Shown here one piece after another: positions 35,733 through 44,649 of a stretch of 64,000 bases of DNA. The notes beneath the pieces were generated by a model, which saw only the letters and a list, made by a program, of their open reading frames with translations, made no database searches and was not told the origin of the DNA. Numbering within the stretch: the stretch's first letter is position 1; every line of letters begins with the position of its first letter. Source of the stretch: an uncultured Aeriscardovia sp. (GTDB lineage: Bacteria; Actinomycetota; Actinomycetes; Actinomycetales; Bifidobacteriaceae); the NCBI GenBank assembly GCA_903789535.1, contig CAIFES010000006.1, forward strand, positions 1 through 64,000. Direction: 5' to 3'. The position numbers and the translations under genes are program-made.

Positions 35733-35830
35733 TCTGTGCAGAGTGACGAAAACCCGCGAGTCCGTCAGCCGCCACAGTCGTCAGCAAGAAAACCCACTAA
35801 CGAATCCATCAACAAAACCAAGGAGAACAA

Positions 35831-36676
35831 ATGGACACAGCAATCGCCGCATCAGCGGGCGCTGTCACATCACCAGCCGCTTTCCCAGCTGCTGAGACCT
35901 CGACGGCATCGGATGCCACGACGGCAAGACCGTTCACCGTGCCAACACTCGCACCGGTCCCACTCGCCGCACCATCAGCGACCGGACCGGCGAGAGCACG
36001 GACAGCAGGAGTGGCAGGATCCTCGCGGCCGCCGGCCACACCGTACAGACATCGCCCCTCACACGCCCGTCATGCCCGGCATGGCCGTCATGCGCTGATA
36101 CCGGCCGGCAAACCGGACACGGGGTATGACGAAACCGGGCAGCGCGTTTGTGAGCAGCCTGACAAACGGCTTTCAAGCGCCGGTCGTCTGCAACGCTTCC
36201 TCAGCACCCCCGTGACCGCGCCCTTGGAACGACAGACGTCCACGGCACGGCCTCCGGCATGTCCATCAATGACGCGTCCCTCGTCGTCATCCTCCGCCTC
36301 TCCGCTCACGCGTCTGAAGGGATGGTCCGCGCCTACCACGACGACGGATGTCAGCGCACTACCGGCCCCTCCCCCGCCGCTTGACGAGAAGATGACGATG
36401 GATCCGTCGACCCCGTTGTCGATGTTGTGGACCATCGCGCGCAACCACCCCGATCTGCGCCGATGGCTCATCGTCAATCCGTCGGCACCGCCCGAGCTGC
36501 TCGAATACATCGCCCAGGCCGGAGGCCCCGGCGTGAATCAGGGCCTGCGCGTGCTGTTCAACGCGCTTGACACGCTCGGCGACCACGCCCATGCCGCGCG
36601 GCTGCTCCCCGCGGTGCTGCAGGCTGATTCAGGGGCGATCGATGCGAGCCTGGCCGGCACGACGGAAATGGTGTAG
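35831..36676 (+). CDS. Variant leucine-rich repeat protein with disordered N-terminus
   Basis: This 281-residue protein has a convincing ribosome binding site (AAGGAGAACAA before the ATG). Residues 1-185 are low-complexity Ala/Thr/Pro/Ser/Arg with a His/Arg cluster, and probably disordered. The C-terminal roughly 75 residues (STPLSMLWTIARNHPDLR, WLIVNPSAPPELLEYIAQ, GLRVLFNALDTL) look like two helical units of a bacterial variant LRR (LRV) fold. Such repeats mediate protein contacts. It is convergent with rsmI. No signal peptide is seen. Confidence 0.6.
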   Translation: MDTAIAASAGAVTSPAAFPAAETSTASDATTARPFTVPTLAPVPLAAPSATGPARARTAGVAGSSRPPATPYRHRPSHARHARHGRHALIPAGKPDTGYDETGQRVCEQPDKRLSSAGRLQRFLSTPVTAPLERQTSTARPPACPSMTRPSSSSSASPLTRLKGWSAPTTTTDVSALPAPPPPLDEKMTMDPSTPLSMLWTIARNHPDLRRWLIVNPSAPPELLEYIAQAGGPGVNQGLRVLFNALDTLGDHAHAARLLPAVLQADSGAIDASLAGTTEMV

Positions 36677-36783
36677 GCAGGGCGGGAAACAGACCGGCAG
36701 AACGAAAGTCCGGCAAAACGGTGGTAGAGACCATCAGAACGGAGATGGAGACAGAAAAATGGTGGAAAAGGTAAGCGTGAGGC

Positions 36784-37797
36784 TCAGTCACCGGTCCCGG
36801 CGGCCCCCGCCTTGGCGGCGAGCGCGGCCTGATAGACCGCCTTGCGGCTGACGAGCGTGCCGTCGGGCAGCGGATGGGCGGCGACCACATCGCGGATGGC
36901 ATCCTTGAGGCGCACGCCCTCGCTTTCCTGGCGCTGACGCGCGAGGGAGGCGAGCTCCTCAAGCGTGGGAACACCCTGGCTCTGGGCGGCCTGCGCCATC
37001 TCCTGCCGGTCGGCACCGCCGACGACGAGCACGATCTCGCCGCGCGGCGGATCACGCCGCACCGACTCGAGCAGACCGGCGACGGTGGAGCGGCGCACCT
37101 GTTCGTAGTTCTTCGTCAGCTCACGCGCGAGCACCATCGGCCGGTCGGGCGGCAGGATCTGCGCGAACGACTCCATGGTCTCCTCGATGCGCTGCGGGCT
37201 CTCGTAGAACACGCTTGTGCGCGGCTCGGTGAGCAGTTGGCGGATACGTGCCAGCCGCTCGGAGCGGCGACGGGGCACGAAGCCCTCATAGCAGAACCTG
37301 TCTGTCGGCAGCCCGGACAGCGCCAGCGCGTCGAGCACGGCCGAGGGGCCGGGGGCGCAGGTGATGGGCAGGTGCCGTTCGATCGCCCTGCCGATGATGG
37401 CGTGGCCCGGATCGTTGATGGTGGGCATGCCGGCGTCGGAGACGACGAGCACGACGGCGCCTTCCTGGACGCGGTCGAGCAGACCGTCGGCACGTGCGTC
37501 CTCATTGTGGTCGTGGTAGGCGGTGACACGCCCTGTCACACGCACGCCGAGACGATTGGCGAGATCGTAGAGACGACGTGTGTCCTCGGCGGCGACGATA
37601 TCGGCCGTGGCCAGAAAATGCCGAAGTCTCGCGGAAGCATCGCCCATGTTGCCGATCGGGGTGGCCGCGAGCACGACCATGCCCTCGCCCGCCGTACGCC
37701 CGTCGGCGTGGGTGCGCTCGCCGTGTGCCTCCGCGAGCGCATCCGGATCGCGCTCGATGACAGGCTTTGCCGTGCCCTGATCCATGTTCTCGCTCAT
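36784..37797 (-). CDS. rsmI: 16S rRNA (cytidine-1402 2'-O)-methyltransferase RsmI
   Basis: This is a SAM-dependent tetrapyrrole-methylase-fold enzyme that 2'-O-methylates C1402 of 16S rRNA. VLAATPIGNMGDASARL, EDTRRLYDLANRLG, VLVVSDAGMPTINDPG and FVPRRRSERL are diagnostic. From the ATG at 37797 it has 337 residues (MSENMDQG), with about 38 residues before the family core. The track's start at 37851 is a TTG, and another ATG lies at 37842; none has a clear ribosome binding site. GATACT eight nt before 37797 could be a -10 of a leaderless transcript. It is divergent from nrdJ. Confidence 0.93.
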   Translation of the reverse strand: MSENMDQGTAKPVIERDPDALAEAHGERTHADGRTAGEGMVVLAATPIGNMGDASARLRHFLATADIVAAEDTRRLYDLANRLGVRVTGRVTAYHDHNEDARADGLLDRVQEGAVVLVVSDAGMPTINDPGHAIIGRAIERHLPITCAPGPSAVLDALALSGLPTDRFCYEGFVPRRRSERLARIRQLLTEPRTSVFYESPQRIEETMESFAQILPPDRPMVLARELTKNYEQVRRSTVAGLLESVRRDPPRGEIVLVVGGADRQEMAQAAQSQGVPTLEELASLARQRQESEGVRLKDAIRDVVAAHPLPDGTLVSRKAVYQAALAAKAGAAGTGD

Positions 37798-37949
37798 GCC
37801 ACCAGTATCGGGCGCGCGGCTGACGCCGTCCGAGACAGGCATGAGTGTCAACGGATGACGGGTATCGCAGGGACAGCTATCGAAAGGGCAACTATCGGAG
37901 GGACAGCAGCCGATTACCGCTGTATGTAGCAGACCGGATCAGCGGCGTG

Positions 37950-37993
37950 TTGTCCACACAGGCGCAGGATGTCGGCGTCCTCCGTGTGGATAA
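37950..37993. promoter_or_regulatory. DnaA boxes upstream of nrdJ
   Basis: An exact DnaA box (TGTGGATAA, the reverse of TTATCCACA) at 37985-37993 and a one-mismatch box (TTGTCCACA) at 37950-37958 lie just upstream of the NrdR-like boxes. DnaA is known to modulate ribonucleotide reductase genes in E. coli, so co-regulation is plausible. Confidence 0.6.
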
Positions 37994-38015
37994 AAATAGC
38001 CGGCAATCTCACACA

Positions 38016-38062
38016 GCGCTAGATATAGCGCATGTCGTGCGACTGTGTAGCATATATAGTGC
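38016..38062 (+). promoter_or_regulatory. Tandem NrdR boxes of nrdJ
   Basis: Two 16-bp partly palindromic sites, GCGCTAGATATAGCGC (38016-38031) and GTAGCATATATAGTGC (38047-38062), have centres exactly 31 bp apart, three helical turns. Sequence (core CTAnATATAG) and spacing match the tandem operator of NrdR, the ATP/dATP-sensing repressor of ribonucleotide reductase genes. TATATAGT within the second box may be the -10. Confidence 0.78.
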
Positions 38063-38190
38063 TTTTGACCGAGACATCCGCTGTTTCGTCCACCGCCCGC
38101 GTTATGGGCGCGGGACCGGCGAAGACAGGCAGGATGCGCATATCTATCAACGGACATCACCACCGATGCCCGCGTTCATGGGAGGACGAG

Positions 38191-40452
38191 ATGACGACGA
38201 CGGATCCGATCCGGCTCAGCGACGACTTCATCAGGCAGGCCACCAGCGAGATCACCCCGCACTGGGGACCGCTCGGCTGGGTGACCTACAAGCGCACGTA
38301 CGCCCGCTTCCTTGATGACAAGAACCGGTCGGAGAACTGGGCCGAGACCGTCAAGCGCACCATCGAGGGAAACATCAACCTCGACCCGCGCCTGAAGCCC
38401 AACGAGATCGGCCTGATCGACCCGGCCGTCATCACGGCCGACACGCAGGAGGCACAGGATCTGTTCCGCCTCATCTACGGCCTTGCCGCCACGCCCTCGG
38501 GCCGCAACCTGTGGGTGAGCGGCACGCCCTACCAGCGTGCGCACGGCGACTCGCTCAACAACTGCTGGTTCGTCGCCATCCGGCCCCAGGCCTACGGCGA
38601 CTCGGAGATCGTCCCGCCGTATCTCAAGCAGGACCAGAAGGCTGTCTCCATGCCGTACGCGTTTATGTTCGACGAGCTGATGAAGGGCGGCGGCGTCGGC
38701 TTCTCCGTCACCCGCAAGAACGTCTCGCAGCTGCCGCAGGTCGACCGCACCGTGCCGGTGACCGTCATCATGGGCAAGTCCAACGGCTCCTACGATGAGT
38801 GCCTCAAGGCCGGCGCGCAGGACCGCGATGAGTGGGTCGCCGCACACGGGGATCCCGCCGACGACCCGAGCGTCTACTTCTATGACCTCGAGGACTCGCG
38901 CGAGGGCTGGGTGTATGCGCTCGCCGCCGTCATCGACGCGCACTTCGGCTACTTCGACCAGTCGAAGACCTCCGTCGTGCTCGACATGACGCGCATCCGC
39001 CAGCGCGGCGCCAAGATCCACGGTTTCGGCGGAACCGCCTCCGGCGCCGCCCCGCTCATCGAGATGCTGCTCGACGTCAACACCGTGCTCAACCAGGCCG
39101 CGGGCCGCGGGCTGACCGCCGTGGACGCTACCGACATCTCCAACCTCGTGGGCAAGGCCGTGGTGGCAGGCAATGTGCGCCGTTCCGCGGAGCTCGCCCT
39201 GGGCGACTGGGATGACGACGGTTTCCGCACGATGAAGCAGGACGAGGACAAGCTCATGCACCACCGCTGGGCGTCCAACAACTCCGTGGTCGTCTCCGGC
39301 AAGCCCGAACAGTACGAGGCGGTCGCCAAGGATGTGGTCGTCCACGGCGAGCCGGGCATCGTCGATCTGAATCTCTCGCGCCAGTACGGCCGTCTCATCG
39401 ACGGGCCGACCAACGCCGACCCGTACGCCGAGGGCACCAACCCGTGCGGCGAGATCACGCTGGAGAACGGTGAGCCGTGCAACCTGTTCGAGATCTTCCC
39501 CTCCATCGCCGAGCAGCAGGGCTGGGACATGAAGGAGGTCTTCCGTCTCGCCGTCCGCTTCGCCAAGCGCGTGACGTTCGGCCACTATGACTGGCAGGTC
39601 TCGCGCGACGTCATCACCCGCAACCGTCGTATCGGTATCTCGATGAGCGGCATCCAGGACTGGATCCTCCAGCACTTCGGCCACCGCGTCGTCACCGGCT
39701 ACAAGCAGGAGCAGCAGGCCGACGGCTCCACCCGCCGCGTGCCCGTCTATGATCCCGAGGCCGTCAAGGCTTTCGACGGCTTCTACCATGACGTGCTCGA
39801 GGCGGACAAGGAGTATTCGCAGGAGCTGGGCTGCAACACCTCCATCAAGCACACCACCGTCAAACCTTCGGGCACGGTGGCCAAGCTCGCCGGCGCCTCC
39901 GAGGGCATGCACTTCCACTACGCCGGCTACCTCATCCAGCGCATCCGCTTCCAGGACAGCGACCCGCTGCTGCCGGCGCTGATGGCCAGCGGCTATCACA
40001 TCGAGCCGGATGTGTACACGAAGCACACCATGTGCGTGGAGTTCCCGGTGAAGGCGCCGAACGCCGACTCGCCGCAGTTCGCCTCGGCCGGCACCGTCTC
40101 CGCCGAGGAGCAGCTGGCCAACCAGTCGTTCCTGCAGACGTACTGGTCCGACAATGCCGTCTCCTGCACGGTCACGTTCCAGAAGGAGGAGGCGCAGGAT
40201 CTGCCGCGCATCCTCTCGGAGTTCGCCGGCAAGATCAAGTCGACCTCCATGCTCCAGTACATCGGCTCGGGCCTGACGCAGGCGCCGAAGGAGCCGATCA
40301 GCAAGGAGCAGTATGAGCAGCGCGCCGCACAGATCATCGACGACCCGCGCGAGGCATTCAACCGCCTCAACATCGCCAATGGCCGCTCCGAGAAGGATCT
40401 GACGCTCGTGGACCAGTCCGACTGCGAGTCGGGCGCCTGCCCGGTGCGCTGA
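38191..40452 (+). CDS. nrdJ: Adenosylcobalamin-dependent ribonucleoside-triphosphate reductase (class II)
   Basis: This 753-residue monomeric class II reductase of the Lactobacillus leichmannii RTPR type (739 aa) makes dNTPs from NTPs using 5'-deoxyadenosylcobalamin in place of a radical subunit. Key cysteines are visible: SLNNCWFVAI and PCNLFEIF (redox-active pair region), TNPCGEITLE (thiyl-radical Cys) and the C-terminal thiol shuttle CESGACPVR. The ATG at 38191 has GGAGG at 38181-38185; the track start at 38032 lies inside the operator. It is preceded by NrdR and DnaA boxes and followed after 62 nt by an ECF transporter operon. Class II RNR needs B12, which links it to the neighbours. Confidence 0.96.
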   Translation: MTTTDPIRLSDDFIRQATSEITPHWGPLGWVTYKRTYARFLDDKNRSENWAETVKRTIEGNINLDPRLKPNEIGLIDPAVITADTQEAQDLFRLIYGLAATPSGRNLWVSGTPYQRAHGDSLNNCWFVAIRPQAYGDSEIVPPYLKQDQKAVSMPYAFMFDELMKGGGVGFSVTRKNVSQLPQVDRTVPVTVIMGKSNGSYDECLKAGAQDRDEWVAAHGDPADDPSVYFYDLEDSREGWVYALAAVIDAHFGYFDQSKTSVVLDMTRIRQRGAKIHGFGGTASGAAPLIEMLLDVNTVLNQAAGRGLTAVDATDISNLVGKAVVAGNVRRSAELALGDWDDDGFRTMKQDEDKLMHHRWASNNSVVVSGKPEQYEAVAKDVVVHGEPGIVDLNLSRQYGRLIDGPTNADPYAEGTNPCGEITLENGEPCNLFEIFPSIAEQQGWDMKEVFRLAVRFAKRVTFGHYDWQVSRDVITRNRRIGISMSGIQDWILQHFGHRVVTGYKQEQQADGSTRRVPVYDPEAVKAFDGFYHDVLEADKEYSQELGCNTSIKHTTVKPSGTVAKLAGASEGMHFHYAGYLIQRIRFQDSDPLLPALMASGYHIEPDVYTKHTMCVEFPVKAPNADSPQFASAGTVSAEEQLANQSFLQTYWSDNAVSCTVTFQKEEAQDLPRILSEFAGKIKSTSMLQYIGSGLTQAPKEPISKEQYEQRAAQIIDDPREAFNRLNIANGRSEKDLTLVDQSDCESGACPVR

Positions 40453-40514
40453 TACCGGCAGCACAGAGGCGACATAGATAAGGCGACACAGACAGGCAAA
40501 GGATCGGTGCGATC

Positions 40515-41456
40515 ATGCACAACCACACGCGGGTCGCACCGTTCGAGCGCCTGACCGTCCCGGCCGCGCTCTGGTATTTCCTCGCGCTGCTGCTGGTGGC
40601 AGCGACGGTGATGCAGGCGCGCGTCGAGCTGGAGATCCTCGCCGCCATGGTGGTGGTGATCCTGCTGTGCGGCGAGCGCCGGCGCCTTGCCTCCGCCCTC
40701 GTGGGAGGCACCATCGCCGGGCTGTTTGTGGCGATGCTGACGCTGCTGCTGCATTATCAGGGCGACGACGTGCTCGTGCGATGGGGGCCTGTCACCATCA
40801 CCGCCGAGGGCGCAGGTTGGGCGGTATGCCTGGGACTCGGGATGGTCATCATCGTCCTCTCTTCTCTGCTGCAGACGTTCGCCTTGCGACGCTCGGGTCT
40901 TGTGCCCGGCCTGTCACGACTGGCGATGCGCACAACCCTCGTCTGTGCGATGGCGATCGCGATCATCCCCTCGGTGGCGGCCCGGCTGCGTCAGCTTTTC
41001 GCGCTCGAGGAGGCGATGCCGGAATCAGCCTCGGGCACGCATTTCCCACGGCTACGAATCCTGACGTACGCGATCCTCGCCGAGACGCTCGAGGATGCCT
41101 CGAACCGCGTCTCCACGCTCGCACTGCTAGGGACGGGGACGACAGGCAGAACAGCGCAGCGGATCAGGGGCGGCAGCCAAGAGGCCAAGGTCGCGTCGGT
41201 TCCCGGGATACGTCCGGAAAAGTCTGCAGCGCTGCAGCCTGCGCAGACCGGACGCGCACGGCGTGTGCGCTCGTGGTGCTTTGCGCTCGTCGTCGCCGTG
41301 CTGTTCGCGCTCATCCTGCTGCCCGGCGCCGGCCGTCCCGCTGCATCGCTATCAATGGCCCCCGCTGTATTGCCCGACGTCCCGGCCATCATTCTCACGG
41401 CACTGCCGCTGCTTTTCGAAGGAGGTGAACGGCTATGGAGTCGATCGCGCGCCTGA
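40515..41456 (+). CDS. ecfT: ECF transporter transmembrane (T) component
   Basis: This 313-residue EcfT-like protein forms the scaffold of an energy-coupling-factor vitamin importer. About five membrane helices (FLALLLVAATVMQA, VVVILLCG, AGLFVAMLTLLLHYQ and later ones) flank a cytoplasmic region with two Ala-Arg-type coupling motifs expected in EcfT; here ARLRQLFALEEAM and RILTYAILAETLEDASNR fit the location. AAAGGAT precedes the ATG. Its 3' end overlaps the ATPase gene by 22 nt and contains that gene's GGAGGTG. The charged loop at 205-245 (TGRTAQRIRGGSQEAKV) is atypical. It is probably in one operon with nrdJ upstream. Confidence 0.82.
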   Translation: MHNHTRVAPFERLTVPAALWYFLALLLVAATVMQARVELEILAAMVVVILLCGERRRLASALVGGTIAGLFVAMLTLLLHYQGDDVLVRWGPVTITAEGAGWAVCLGLGMVIIVLSSLLQTFALRRSGLVPGLSRLAMRTTLVCAMAIAIIPSVAARLRQLFALEEAMPESASGTHFPRLRILTYAILAETLEDASNRVSTLALLGTGTTGRTAQRIRGGSQEAKVASVPGIRPEKSAALQPAQTGRARRVRSWCFALVVAVLFALILLPGAGRPAASLSMAPAVLPDVPAIILTALPLLFEGGERLWSRSRA

Positions 41457-43486
41457 AGGATTTCACCTTCCGGTACCCGCATTCGGGCCGCGGGCTTGAC
41501 CATGTGAGCCTGACCGTCCGCCCGGCGGATTTCATCGCCGTCGCCGGGCTGACCGGCAGCGGTAAGACCACCCTGCTGCGCCATCTCAAACCGGAGGCGT
41601 ACCCCGGCGGCACGCGGTCGGGCGGGATCGAGCTGCTGGGCACCGCCCCCACCAATCTTCTTGGCAGCAGCGAGATCTCGTACGTCCCCCAGCGCCCGCG
41701 CGAGGCGCTCATCGCCGGCAGCCTGCGCGACGAGCTGCTCCTGCGCCTGTCCGCGCACGCGCCAAGCCACCCCGCAGGCACCGCGGACGACGGTCTCGCC
41801 ACCGGTCTGCAGGTCAGTGACATCGTCGGCTTCCTCGGCCTCGCGCATCTGCTCGACACCCCGCTCGGCAACCTGTCCGAGGGCCAGGCGCAGCTCGTCG
41901 CCCTCGCCGCGGCCCTCGCCGCGCGTCCCCGCCTGCTGCTGCTCGACGAGCCCACGGCGAGCCTCGACTCCGTCACGCGCCGCACGACGCTCGACCTGCT
42001 GCGCCGGCTCAACCAGGACATCGGCATGACCATCGTGATGACCGAGCATCATCTGCAGGGGGTGATCGAGATCGCCACCCGGCTCGTCGCATTGGAAGAC
42101 GGCACGGTGGTGGCCGACGGGCGCCCTCGAGAGGCCATCCGGCGCCTGTGGGACGGCGGGCAGCACCGGCGCGCGCTCGTGCCGGACATCCCTGGCTGGT
42201 TTTTGCGGCAGGAAGCAGATTCGCAGCAAAATGTGACTTCCCGGCAGGGCGAAACCGCGCATCGGGATGCGGACCTGCAACAAGCTCCACAGCAAGACCC
42301 ACAGCACAACAGGACGTTGCGCCGTGTCCGCGATGACAACGATGACAACACAACGATGGCCGAACATCCGGATGGGCATCATTCGCGTCATCCGCATCAT
42401 CTGATGGCCGATCGTCTGCCGCTGACCGTCTCGGAGGGTCGTCGCGCGCTCGACCATATCGGGCAGTCATTCCGGCCACACCCACAGCAGTCTGCACACG
42501 GCACGGTGCAGACCCGGACGCCCGATTCCACCAATGCACACGCGGCAGCGGCCACCAGCAGGTCTGACGCCGCCGACGGATTCATCCCCATGGCCACGCC
42601 GGGTTCCCGTGCGTTCACACTCTCCGATGTGACCGTCTCCTATCCGGGGCTGCCCGGCCCGGCCGTGGAGGATCTGACGCTGTCCGCCCGCTATGGCGAG
42701 ATCCTCGCCATCACCGGCCAGTCCGGCAGCGGAAAGAGCACCCTGCTCAACCTGCTCTTCGGTTCCATCCGCCCTGATTTCGGCACGGTCAACTGGTACC
42801 CGGATGCCGACGGGGCGCAGGATGCCAGGCCGCACGACGACAGTCCGCACGACAAGGCAAACGATCGCGATGATAGAGACGATGGCGATACAGACGATAC
42901 GACGGGCAGCGCAGACAGGCGTGAGACAAGCACAGACAGGCATACCGGCTTCCTCACGCGGCTGATGCACCACCGTCTCCAGCACCGCCCGCATCGTCGT
43001 CCCGCCCGGCTCATGCGCGGGGCAATCGCCTACCTCCCCCAGGATGTGCGCGCGGTGCTCAACCTGGAAGCGGGCCGCCATCCTGATCGCATCGACGAGG
43101 TGACCGACCCGCTCAACCAGAGCATCGGCCAGCAGCAGCTGGAGGCGCTGGACATCATCATCGCCCAGAACCGCCGCGTCCTGTTGCTCGATGAGCCCAC
43201 GCAGGGTCTCGACGCGCTGCAGAAGCGACATGTCGGCCGTCTGCTGCGCGAACAAGCCGCGCAGGGGCGCCTCATCGTGCTGACCACCCATGACCCCGGT
43301 TTTTACGCCGATTACGCCACCAGGGCGGTCGTGCTGCTGGCAGGACGGCTCGTCGCCGACGGTCTGCCGCGTCACATCGTCTCCTCGCTCGAATATTCGA
43401 CCACCGACCTGCATCGCCTGCTCGCCGATCGCGAGCCGGGCGTGCTCACCATGGCCGATCTGGACGAACCCCGCAGACTTCCGTAG
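41435..43486 (+). CDS. ecfA: Fused double ATPase (A-A') of the ECF transporter
   Basis: This 683-residue protein carries two ABC ATPase domains. Domain 1 (about 1-235) has Walker A LTGSGKTT, signature NLSEGQAQLVALA, Walker B LLLLDEPTASLD and His switch MTEHH. Domain 2 (about 385-675) has GQSGSGKST, an unusual signature SIGQQQLEALDI, Walker B LLLDEPTQGLD and THDP. In most ECF systems the two ATPases are separate subunits. The linker is His/Asp-rich (EHPDGHHSRHPHH), and a further 50-residue Asp/His-rich insert splits domain 2 after Walker A. Consensus LSGGQ is degenerate in both halves. It energises the T and S components. Confidence 0.88.
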   Translation: MESIARLKDFTFRYPHSGRGLDHVSLTVRPADFIAVAGLTGSGKTTLLRHLKPEAYPGGTRSGGIELLGTAPTNLLGSSEISYVPQRPREALIAGSLRDELLLRLSAHAPSHPAGTADDGLATGLQVSDIVGFLGLAHLLDTPLGNLSEGQAQLVALAAALAARPRLLLLDEPTASLDSVTRRTTLDLLRRLNQDIGMTIVMTEHHLQGVIEIATRLVALEDGTVVADGRPREAIRRLWDGGQHRRALVPDIPGWFLRQEADSQQNVTSRQGETAHRDADLQQAPQQDPQHNRTLRRVRDDNDDNTTMAEHPDGHHSRHPHHLMADRLPLTVSEGRRALDHIGQSFRPHPQQSAHGTVQTRTPDSTNAHAAAATSRSDAADGFIPMATPGSRAFTLSDVTVSYPGLPGPAVEDLTLSARYGEILAITGQSGSGKSTLLNLLFGSIRPDFGTVNWYPDADGAQDARPHDDSPHDKANDRDDRDDGDTDDTTGSADRRETSTDRHTGFLTRLMHHRLQHRPHRRPARLMRGAIAYLPQDVRAVLNLEAGRHPDRIDEVTDPLNQSIGQQQLEALDIIIAQNRRVLLLDEPTQGLDALQKRHVGRLLREQAAQGRLIVLTTHDPGFYADYATRAVVLLAGRLVADGLPRHIVSSLEYSTTDLHRLLADREPGVLTMADLDEPRRLP

Positions 43487-43580
43487 CGACGTCGTCCAGC
43501 ACAAAATCCTCCACACATCCATCGGCCCGCAAAGACAGACGTCCATCAGCAAATCTTCCACAAAGAAAGGAACACCAACA

Positions 43581-44348
43581 ATGACAGACACACAGAAAAC
43601 ACCTGACCAGACACCCGACCAGAACAGCGCAGGCACCGGCAAGAGCCTGTCCGCCCACGCCCGCCACAGTCTTGATATTGCGCTCGGCGTGGTGGCAGCC
43701 GTCGTCCTCATCGTGCTCAGCCTGCTGACCCTCGCCAAGACCGGCTCGGCCTTCGCCTGGGTGACCATCGCCATCCCGGTGGTGCTCGCGCTCGTGTTCT
43801 GGATCCTCGAAAAGCGCACTCTCTCGCCGGCGACCGTCGGTATCGTCGTCGCGGTCATCGCCATCGCCTGCGCGCTTCGGGCGCTGCGCATCCCCGTCCA
43901 GGGCATCCAGTTCACCAACTGGCTCGTCATTCTCGTGGGCCTCGCGCTCGGGGCGCATGCCGGCTTCCTGACCGGTGCGCTCATCCCGCTCATCTCCAAC
44001 ATCTATCTGGGCCAGGGATCATGGACGCCGTGGCAGATGCTCGCCTGGGGACTGCTGGGCGCGATGGCCGGCTGGATCAGCACGCAGAAGTGGGCCCGCA
44101 ACCGCTGGGCGATGCTCGGCTGGGGCATCCTCTCCTCCTACGTGTACGGCCTGATCATGAACTTCGAGTCGTATCTCTATTCGATGGGCACCCAGTACGC
44201 GACGGGCTTCTGGAAGGCGATCGCGCTCGGGCTTCCCGGTGACTCCATCAGCGCCGCGGTGACCGGCGTGCTGCTGCTCATCACCGTGCCGTGGGCGGTC
44301 GACCTCATCCGTCGCACGTACGCGCGGCACGAGACCGTCACGGCCTGA
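43581..44348 (+). CDS. ECF transporter substrate-binding (S) component, probably cobalamin
   Basis: This 255-residue membrane protein has six helices. A polar N-terminus is followed by IVLSLLTLAKTG, FTNWLVILVGLALGAHAGFL, GALIPLISNIYLGQGSWTP and ending VLLLITVPWAVDLIRR. The GxxxGAxxP...GPWTPWQ-type pattern (GQGSWTPWQMLAWG) is characteristic of S components. The vitamin is inferred from context only: the operon begins with a B12-dependent reductase and is followed by a cobalamin adenosyltransferase, and CbrT-type S components are B12 importers associated with nrdJ in lactobacilli. Other vitamins cannot be excluded by sequence. AAAGGAACACC precedes the ATG at 43581; the track start at 43290 is inside ecfA. 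Confidence 0.8.
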   Translation: MTDTQKTPDQTPDQNSAGTGKSLSAHARHSLDIALGVVAAVVLIVLSLLTLAKTGSAFAWVTIAIPVVLALVFWILEKRTLSPATVGIVVAVIAIACALRALRIPVQGIQFTNWLVILVGLALGAHAGFLTGALIPLISNIYLGQGSWTPWQMLAWGLLGAMAGWISTQKWARNRWAMLGWGILSSYVYGLIMNFESYLYSMGTQYATGFWKAIALGLPGDSISAAVTGVLLLITVPWAVDLIRRTYARHETVTA

Positions 44349-44400
44349 GCAGGAACCTCGCCGGAGAAGTCTCGCCGAAAAGAAATCTGATATCGGCACG

Positions 44401-44457
44401 AAATCCGGTCCGCCAGTTTTCCACATTTCAGGAAGACCGGTTGACCGGATTTTTTGT
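44401..44457 (+). terminator. Intrinsic terminator of the ECF operon
   Basis: AAATCCGGTC and GACCGGATTT form a perfect 10-bp stem around a roughly 32-nt loop and are followed by TTTTG. It separates the ECF genes from the adenosyltransferase. A TTTTCCACA DnaA-box-like site lies in its loop. No B12 riboswitch was seen in the rest of 44349-44649. Confidence 0.75.
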
Positions 44458-44649
44458 CGGCTAAGCTGGAAAAAAAGACCGCAGCAGCCGCGCCATGACG
44501 CCGTTCACATGCCGTCCGGCACACCACCGCACATGCATGGCGCAGAGCCGACGATCCACAGTCTGACCATCCGCAGCCTGACGGCGTCTGACGGCACGAT
44601 CAGACGGAACGTCCGCACGGATGCGATCCATATGGACAAGGAGGTCACC

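Noticed and set aside
37852-38190. Cobalamin riboswitch ahead of nrdJ
   Set aside because: No B12-box (AGYCAGGAGACCTGCC-like) could be found; AAGACAGGCAGGATGC is too divergent. NrdR and DnaA boxes explain regulation better.
38176-40464. 762-aa minus-strand ORF
   Set aside because: Antisense to nrdJ; only a GC-shadow frame.
44349-44649. Cobalamin riboswitch ahead of the adenosyltransferase
   Set aside because: No B12-box or matching stems; the visible hairpin is the ECF operon terminator.
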